The notes beneath the pieces were generated by a model. The model was not told where the DNA came from and made no database searches. It saw only the letters and a list, made by a program, of their open reading frames with translations. A stretch of DNA of 10,826 nt from Thalassiosira profunda (lineage: Eukaryota > Bacillariophyta > Thalassiosirophyceae > Thalassiosirales > Thalassiosiraceae). A program made the translations under genes and the position numbers. The stretch lies in NCBI GenBank assembly GCA_036939355.1, contig JALLAP010000708.1, forward strand, positions 1 through 10,826, given 5' to 3'. Positions 8,740-10,826 of this stretch are shown in pieces. Each line of letters begins with the position of its first letter. Position 1 is the stretch's first letter.

Positions 8740-9002
8740 GCGGGTGGCGGGGACGTTGAGGGGCGAGCGTGGTAAAGTAAGGATGTGGTTGGTCAAAGTT
8801 TGGGTTTGGTTCATCGCGTTTGGGGGGCTTTGGCCTACTCCTTGGATAATTGCTTGGGGTTCATCGCAGTTCACACGAAAACCAATTTTGCTTTGGCGAT
8901 GGACGAATTGCGATCCCACTGCCACCAATCGCTCCTACTTGCAACGATGCCGCAGTATGTTGTCGCTGCAATGCAACCAACCCTCGTGGAGCACCGGCGG
9001 CC
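8740..9002 (+). other. Intergenic region between genes 4 and 5
   Basis: This stretch of 263 bp holds the 3' end of the plastid-protein gene and the promoter and 5' UTR of the lipase gene. It has short open stretches, including a Trp-rich one from the ATG at 8783, with no convincing coding character. The frame of the lipase is open upstream of its ATG for about 50 codons but lacks an ATG, so an unseen upstream exon cannot be excluded. Confidence 0.4.
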
Positions 9003-10444
9003 ATGTCTGTGGGAATAGCGTTCTCTGGAGGGGGCATCCCGGCAGCGATCGGCGCGGCATGTGCAATGAATGCCATCGCGGACGTCTACCCCTCGGCGGT
9101 GGAACAGTCGGCGAGAAGGAGGGAAATGAATCTCACGATATCGACGGTTTCTGGAGGCAGGTAAGTGGATGCAATCGGCTGTCTCGCTGTCTTTCAGACG
9201 AGTCTGATATTTTATCTTCTCGCTAAGCGTTGGGTACGGGCTGTGGGTCAATGCAAAGGATAGAATCCACTTTCCAACGTACAGGAGCAATGCCACGTTG
9301 GAGGAGCTGATGGAGCGACAGCTTCCAGAGCCTATTTCTCCGGACGGGTCATTCTATGGCTATTACGCGAACAATCTAAATCCCTCTCGCAAGCGGTGGT
9401 GTGATACGGAAAACAATGGAATAAAGCTATCGGTAGGCGAATTCGCCGACAAGCTCCGCCGCTTGTCCTTCACCCACATCTTCTCGAGGCCCGGGAAATA
9501 TGTGCACTGGTGGACGTCGCTGATGGAGAGAATCTTCGATATCGTTTGGTACGTTGCGCTGTATGTTTGAGACGTATTCACTCACTGATATGACTCATAT
9601 CTTTGGCAGCGTTGGCCATATCCTTGGTGGCGCAATTCCTTGGATTTCGTCGCTTGCCTTCCTGGATGAGATTCCCCCATTGCCAAAAAGGACTGAAAAG
9701 GGCACGCTGTCGCCATCAAGCTCTGGCGTGCTTCACCACGTCCTTGTCGATGTGTCGTCCAATGCCAGCTTCAGCCCATCCGTTCTTGATACCCTGTCTT
9801 ACACCACCGCCTTTTGGGCAGCTCCGCTGATCACAGCTGAATCAATTCCATTTTCCCTATCCAACAAACTCCTCTTGAGAGCCAACCGGTCGATATTCGC
9901 CACCCCTTCCAGCACTTCCGGTTCAGTTGTGGTGCTGGATGGCGGAGTTGTCGATACGTTGGGGCTGATTGGTCTGCTGCGTCGCAAAACGCAGCGCATC
10001 GTCGCCTTTTACAACAACAACATTCCTCTCTCCAAGCTCACGTCGCCGATTGCTTATCTCTTTGGAGCCGAGACAACAACTGACTCGATGAATAGCCTGC
10101 TGGGTCCTGAACTGTCGCAGGTCTTTCCTTCGGACTTGTACGAGAGTGTCATCACAAACCTCACTGACCCCAAGATAGCCATGGCAAGGCTCCCGGAAGT
10201 GGAGGTGATGCCGAATCGAATGGGCGTGGATCAGTATGTCGTTGAGACCCTCGTCATCTTTTCCAACATTGAGAGTGGCAACTTCGATCTGGAGGACGAA
10301 AGGATTGGGAGGCGTCTTTCCTCTAATTGGCCGGACAGCTATGCATTCGCTCCTCCACGTCTAGACGCCAATGCGTTGTGTATGCTGAACGATTTGAAAG
10401 TGAGGACCAACAAAGAGACTTTAGATCCCATCCTTGGAGCTTGA
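9003..10444 (+). CDS. Patatin/cPLA2-like Ser-Asp acyl hydrolase (putative phospholipase)
   Basis: Exons 9003-9160, 9228-9548 and 9610-10444 give about 437 residues. The introns of 67 and 61 nt have GTAAGT and GTACGT donors, and split Ser and Cys codons keep the frame. The N-terminal FSGGGIPAA (7-15) matches the glycine-rich oxyanion loop of the patatin/cPLA2 fold. ISTVSGGSVGYG places the nucleophile at Ser50, and VVVLDGGVVDTLGL supplies the partner Asp270, in the family's order. The reaction would be hydrolysis of an acyl ester of a membrane lipid. Two departures: the loop has Pro where many members carry Arg (GGGxR), and the residue two before the nucleophile is Thr rather than Gly (T-V-S-G-G). 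The long insert between Ser and Asp contains Trp/Tyr-rich segments and candidate N-glycosylation sites (NAT, NAS). The start is the first ATG in frame; no signal peptide is visible, so a missing upstream exon is possible. Confidence 0.85.
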
Positions 10445-10479
10445 TATCAGTTCTCGATAGGGTAGGGTACAGGGGAAAT

Positions 10480-10602
10480 GTTGGTACCTCAATGTTGGTA
10501 CTTTGTTGGTACCTTGTTGGTACTTTTTTTGTTAGTAAAAATTACTAGCGAAATTTGCGAATTAGGCCTTATTGTTGGTACCGAACCAGGTGAGGTACCA
10601 AC
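10480..10602. repeat. GTTGGTAC repeat cluster
   Basis: The octamer GTTGGTAC occurs at 10480, 10494, 10505, 10516 and 10574, with spacings of 14, 11 and 11 for the first four. An inverted copy GTACCAAC lies at 10595-10602. The 11-bp phasing is close to one helical turn. Confidence 0.9.
10533..10547. repeat. Short AT hairpin
   Basis: TAGTAA and TTACTA (6-bp arms) flank AAA, directly after a run of seven T. It lies about 90 bp past the stop of the lipase gene, so it might belong to its 3' processing region, but that is a guess. Confidence 0.6.
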
Positions 10603-10603
10603 A
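10573..10603. repeat. Perfect 10-bp inverted repeat
   Basis: TGTTGGTACC (10573-10582) pairs exactly with GGTACCAACA (10594-10603) around an 11-base loop. The arms are built from the same unit as the direct GTTGGTAC copies just upstream. Confidence 0.85.
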
Positions 10604-10606
10604 CAT

Positions 10607-10634
10607 CTTTGCAACCCCGGCCCGCCGCGAATAT
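10607..10634. repeat. 28-bp direct repeat, copy 1
   Basis: CTTTGCAACCCCGGCCCGCC followed by GCGAATAT recurs exactly at 10799-10826, starting 192 bp further on. Both copies follow a GGTACC site within a few to about 20 bases. Confidence 0.95.
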
Positions 10635-10798
10635 TGGCATTCACGCGACGCCCTACTATCAAATCGCATCTACTGGTCTCGCCGGTGATCGCCGCGGTGG
10701 CGGCGCGGGCGTGCAAGTCGGCGCCGCGTCGTAGTATCGCGACATCAACGCGGCGATTTGTGCGGACGGATGCATCTCAGCAGATATTGATGGTACCG

Positions 10799-10826
10799 CT
10801 TTGCAACCCCGGCCCGCCGCGAATAT
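10799..10826. repeat. 28-bp direct repeat, copy 2, at window edge
   Basis: Exact second copy of the 28-bp repeat. The window ends on its last base, so the match may continue beyond and the unit may be part of a ~192-bp tandem array. Confidence 0.95.

Larger units (their letters stand above)
10445..10826. other. Non-coding repeat-bearing tail of the window
   Basis: No gene is visible in these 382 bases. The first part is AT-rich and holds GTTGGTAC repeats and two hairpins; the second is GC-rich and bracketed by a 28-bp direct repeat. It is probably the gene 5 terminator region running into dispersed or tandem repeat DNA. Confidence 0.6.

Noticed and set aside
8783..9002. Upstream exon or separate small gene with a Trp-rich start
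   Set aside because: The composition is improbable for a protein, the frame differs from the lipase, and I found no convincing splice pair.

Overview
The window reads as nuclear DNA of a eukaryotic alga with a secondary plastid, most probably a stramenopile and perhaps a centric diatom. This is inferred from three things seen in the sequence. Genes are broken by short GT-AG introns (about 39-88 nt). Two neighbouring genes encode proteins whose N-termini are a signal peptide followed directly by a Phe and a Ser/Arg/Pro-rich stretch, as in diatom bipartite plastid-targeting presequences. Long Ser/Lys-rich and acidic low-complexity segments also occur. There is no bacterial operon structure, and no tRNA, rRNA, CRISPR array or transposase gene was seen.

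Layout: (1) 128-4185 (+), a large multi-exon gene for an unrecognised intracellular protein of about 1246 residues. It has a 12-bp minisatellite near its start, a Ser/Lys-rich middle, a duplicated ~75-residue module, a Cys cluster and an acidic C-terminus. (2) 4535 to about 6687 (+), a gene of about 12 exons for a secreted or membrane-anchored protein with an EGF-like Cys module; its second half is cut into very small exons by 40-46 nt introns. (3) 7750-6692 (-), an intronless RsuA/RluB/RluF-family RNA pseudouridine synthase with a plastid-type presequence. (4) 7970-8739 (+), a two-exon gene for an unrecognised plastid-targeted protein, head-to-head with the synthase across 219 bp. (5) 9003-10444 (+), a three-exon gene for a patatin/cPLA2-like Ser-Asp acyl hydrolase. 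(6) 10445-10826, non-coding DNA with GTTGGTAC repeats, two hairpins and a 28-bp direct repeat whose copies start 192 bp apart.

The genes do not form an evident pathway. The clearest link is the divergent pair of plastid-targeted genes, which probably share a promoter region. The main structural point is that genes 1 and 2 look broken (in-frame stop, frame changes) if read contiguously, but all except one of the internal breaks disappear when 39-46 nt GT-AG introns are allowed. One exon junction, at 5655/5731, still misses the frame by two bases. The 3' ends of genes 1 and 2 are uncertain. All exon models are read by eye and have no transcript support.
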